6,759 bases of DNA from positions 1 to 6,759 of the forward strand of contig JAPSGP010000163.1 of the NCBI GenBank assembly GCA_031177445.1, in the 5' to 3' direction. The notes beneath the pieces were generated by a model. It searched no databases, was not told the DNA's origin, and saw nothing but the letters and a program-made list of their open reading frames with translations. A program made the translations under genes and the position numbers. This document shows, piece after piece, positions 5,120 to 6,759 of this stretch; positions within the stretch are counted from its first letter, which is position 1, and each line of letters begins with the position of its first letter. The DNA comes from Acidimicrobiia bacterium (GTDB lineage: Bacteria; Actinomycetota; Acidimicrobiia; IMCC26256; JACDBD01).

Positions 5120-5479
5120 CGTCACGAACCTACGCGCGGAAGCGGCGGTAGCGTGCGCCCGCGGCGGGTCAGGAAGAACGAGGGCCAGACCTCGGTCGAC
5201 GGCGACGGCAACCCCCAGCATCCCGGGGACATGGCCGCGCAGGTCGCGCTCGCGGCCGACAACCTCGACGCGGTGCTGCCCGTTGCGGGGATGAGCCTGG
5301 CCAACGTCGTCCGGCTCAACTTCTACACCACCGACGTGGACGCCTTCCTCGCAGATGCAGGCGTGATCGGTGAACGAACCGCAGCCGCGGGCGTCACACC
5401 ACCCGGCACGCTGCTCGGCGTCGCCCGCCTCGCTTTCCCCGAGCTCCTGATCGAGATGGAGGCGATCGCCGTCGCCTGA
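5111..5479 (+). pseudogene. RidA/YjgF/Rid-family protein with lost 5' part (probable pseudogene)
   Basis: From codon 25 (base 5183) onward the frame is a clear Rid-family protein: GQTSVDGDGNPQHPGDMAAQ, NLDAVLPVAGMSLANVVRLNFYTTDVDAF in two runs, and the C-terminal VARLAFPELLIEMEAIAVA. Rid proteins are small trimeric enzymes, the best known of which deaminate reactive enamine/imine intermediates. The 24 codons from the ATG at 5111 read as an Arg/Gly/Ser-rich string and replace the first two beta strands, normally ending in something like 'FVAGQTS'. Neither other + frame upstream restores them, so this looks like loss by deletion or recombination and not a frameshift. The E. coli RidA arginine (R105, PARS) aligns to Gly in TPPGTLLGVARL, so even the intact parent was not an archetypal RidA. 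The frame overlaps the divergent YjbR start by nine bases. It could still be expressed from an inner start. Confidence 0.6.
5120..5132 (-). promoter_or_regulatory. Candidate -10 box for the MmcQ/YjbR gene
   Basis: TAGGTT on the minus strand (complement of 5127-5132) ends seven bases before the GTG at 5119. No -35 or Shine-Dalgarno is evident, in keeping with the leaderless pattern of two other genes in this window. The box lies within the open frame of the opposite-strand RidA remnant. Confidence 0.35.
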
Positions 5480-5533
5480 GGCACCGGTGGGCGTGCTGCA
5501 GCCAGAGACCCGGACGGGCGGGTGCGGACGGGA

Positions 5534-6759
5534 TTAGTCCTCGGCATATGCGCTGACCGGTGGGCACGCGCACATGACGTTGCGATCGCCGTACGCGTTG
5601 TCGATACGGCTCACCGGCGGCCAGTACTTGTCGGCGCGAACGGTTTCCACTGGGAAGGCGGCGATGTCGCGCGCATAGCGCCGGTCCCAGTCGTCAGTAG
5701 CGACATCGGCCGCGGGGTGCGGGGCACGGCGAAGCGGGCTCGCCTCCACCGACCACTCCCCCCGCTCGATCCTGCGGATCTCGTCGCGGATGGCGATCAT
5801 CGCGTCGCAGAATCGATCGAGCTCGGCGAGTGATTCCGACTCCGTGGGCTCCACCATGAGCGTGCCCGCCACCGGGAACGACATCGTCGGCGCATGGAAC
5901 CCGTAGTCGATCAGCCGTTTGGCGACGTCCTCCACCGTGACGCCGGCGGCCTGTGTGATCGGTCGGAGATCGAGGATGCACTCGTGCGCGACCAGCCCGC
6001 CGGGACCGGTGTACAGCACCGGGTAGTGGTCGCGGAGCCGGTGGGCGACGTAGTTCGCATTGAGGATCGCCAGCTGGGTGGCCCAGAGCAGCCCGTCCGG
6101 GCCCATCATCGAGATGTAGGCCCACGAAATCGGCAGGATGGCGGCCGAGCCCCACGGGGCGGCGGAGATCACGCCCAGGCCGGTCTCGGGACCCGCCGCC
6201 GGCGCCTGACCGTGGCGCGGGAGGTACGGGGCGAGGTGCGCACGCACCGCGACCGGACCGACACCAGGCCCTCCCCCGCCGTGGGGGATGCAGAACGTCT
6301 TGTGCAGGTTGAGATGCGACACGTCGGCGCCGAACGCGCCCGGCTTGGCCACGCCGACCAGCGCGTTGAGGTTGGCCCCGTCGAGGTACACCTGGCCGCC
6401 GAACTCGTGGACCACCGCGCAGATGTCGCCGATGCGGTGCTCGAACACACCGTGCGTCGAGGGATAGGTCACCATCAGCGCGGCCAAGCGGTCGGCATGG
6501 TCGTGCGCCTTGGTCTTCAGGTCGTCGACGTCGACGTTGCCTTCGTCGTCGCACTCGACCACCACGACCTGCATGCCCGCCATGGCGGCGCTGGCCGCGT
6601 TGGTGCCGTGCGCGGACGCGGGGATGAGGCACACGTCGCGACCGGTATCGCCGCGGTCTCGGTGGAAGGCGCGGATCGCGAGCAATCCCGCGAGCTCTCC
6701 TTGCGAACCGGCGTTGGGCTGGAGCGACACCGCGTCGTACCCGGTGATCTCGCACAGCC
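5534..6759 (-). CDS. gcvP: Glycine dehydrogenase (decarboxylating), P protein of the glycine cleavage system, C-terminal part
   Basis: Partial; the frame runs off the right edge, leaving about 407 residues of a protein usually near 950. The P protein uses PLP to decarboxylate glycine and passes the aminomethyl group to the lipoyl arm of the H protein, in one-carbon metabolism. Seen: LCEITGYDAVSLQPNAGSQG at the edge, SAHGTNAASAAMAGM, the PLP-lysine motif SHLNLHKTFCIPHGGGGPG (Lys at 6299-6301), GPVAVRAHLAPYLP, SAAPWGSAAILPISWAYI, GLVAHECILDLR, GFHAPTMSFPVAGTLMVEPT, and the typical end DNAYGDRNVMCACPP. All are conserved C-terminal GcvP features, and no frame break is visible. Whether the gene is a single long gcvP or the gcvPB half of a split enzyme cannot be decided from this part. 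It converges on the RidA remnant across a 54-base gap with no convincing terminator. Confidence 0.97.
   Translation of the reverse strand, partial: LCEITGYDAVSLQPNAGSQGELAGLLAIRAFHRDRGDTGRDVCLIPASAHGTNAASAAMAGMQVVVVECDDEGNVDVDDLKTKAHDHADRLAALMVTYPSTHGVFEHRIGDICAVVHEFGGQVYLDGANLNALVGVAKPGAFGADVSHLNLHKTFCIPHGGGGPGVGPVAVRAHLAPYLPRHGQAPAAGPETGLGVISAAPWGSAAILPISWAYISMMGPDGLLWATQLAILNANYVAHRLRDHYPVLYTGPGGLVAHECILDLRPITQAAGVTVEDVAKRLIDYGFHAPTMSFPVAGTLMVEPTESESLAELDRFCDAMIAIRDEIRRIERGEWSVEASPLRRAPHPAADVATDDWDRRYARDIAAFPVETVRADKYWPPVSRIDNAYGDRNVMCACPPVSAYAED

Noticed and set aside
5120..5221. Longer N-terminus for the YjbR-family protein.
   Set aside because: The extension is antisense to the recognisable Rid-family codons and has no family similarity.
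5508..5523. ACCCG/CGGGT hairpin with six-base loop between the RidA remnant and gcvP.
   Set aside because: Only 5 bp, no T-run; expected by chance in DNA this GC-rich.
5480..5533. Search for a second dif-like site or att repeat right of vapBC and near gcvP.
   Set aside because: No CATAA-N6-TTATG-like pair found here or elsewhere in the window apart from 3937-3964.
6269..6276. KOPS-like octamer pointing toward the dif-like site.
   Set aside because: It encodes the conserved glycine run of GcvP, and actinobacterial FtsK motifs need not match those of E. coli.

Overview
The window is high-GC DNA with dense, partly overlapping genes, GTG and TTG starts, and start codons placed directly behind TANNNT boxes, as in leaderless transcripts. 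Together with the protein families seen, this points to an actinomycete (Actinomycetota), possibly an Acidimicrobiia-like or other deep-branching lineage. That placement is inference; there is no marker gene in the window.

Left block (1-2150, + strand): the C-terminal part of apolipoprotein N-acyltransferase (lnt) is followed, with a 4-base GTGA overlap, by an unrecognised 197-residue protein with a Pro/Ala linker and a conserved-looking C-terminal module. A GNAT acetyltransferase starting at TTG comes next, then a Nudix hydrolase that overlaps it by an ATGA. The spacing suggests one operon. A short reading frame with a good Shine-Dalgarno follows at 2206 and may be the remnant of a lost gene.

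Middle block (2258-3901): an enoyl-CoA hydratase/isomerase-family gene (- strand) and a HAD-superfamily hydrolase (+ strand) diverge from a 114-base region that probably holds both promoters.

The 103-base gap between the convergent HAD and vapC genes (3902-4004) holds the most notable signal: a 28-base dif-like XerC/XerD site at 3937-3964, with CATAA, a 6-base centre, then TTATG. Left of it most genes point right; right of it most point left. That is the expected arrangement if replication ends here, so the window may contain the chromosome terminus/dif locus. The alternative is a dif-like site belonging to a Xer-mobilised module.

Right block (4005-6759): a vapBC toxin-antitoxin pair (- strand) with its own extended -10 promoter inside an inverted repeat, an MmcQ/YjbR-family gene (- strand), a RidA-family remnant whose 5' part is lost (+ strand), and the C-terminal ~407 residues of the glycine cleavage system P protein (gcvP, - strand), which runs off the right edge.

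No RNA gene, insertion sequence or CRISPR array is visible. The genes do not form one pathway: lnt is envelope lipoprotein maturation, gcvP is glycine/one-carbon metabolism, and the rest are small accessory enzymes and a toxin-antitoxin module around a possible dif site.
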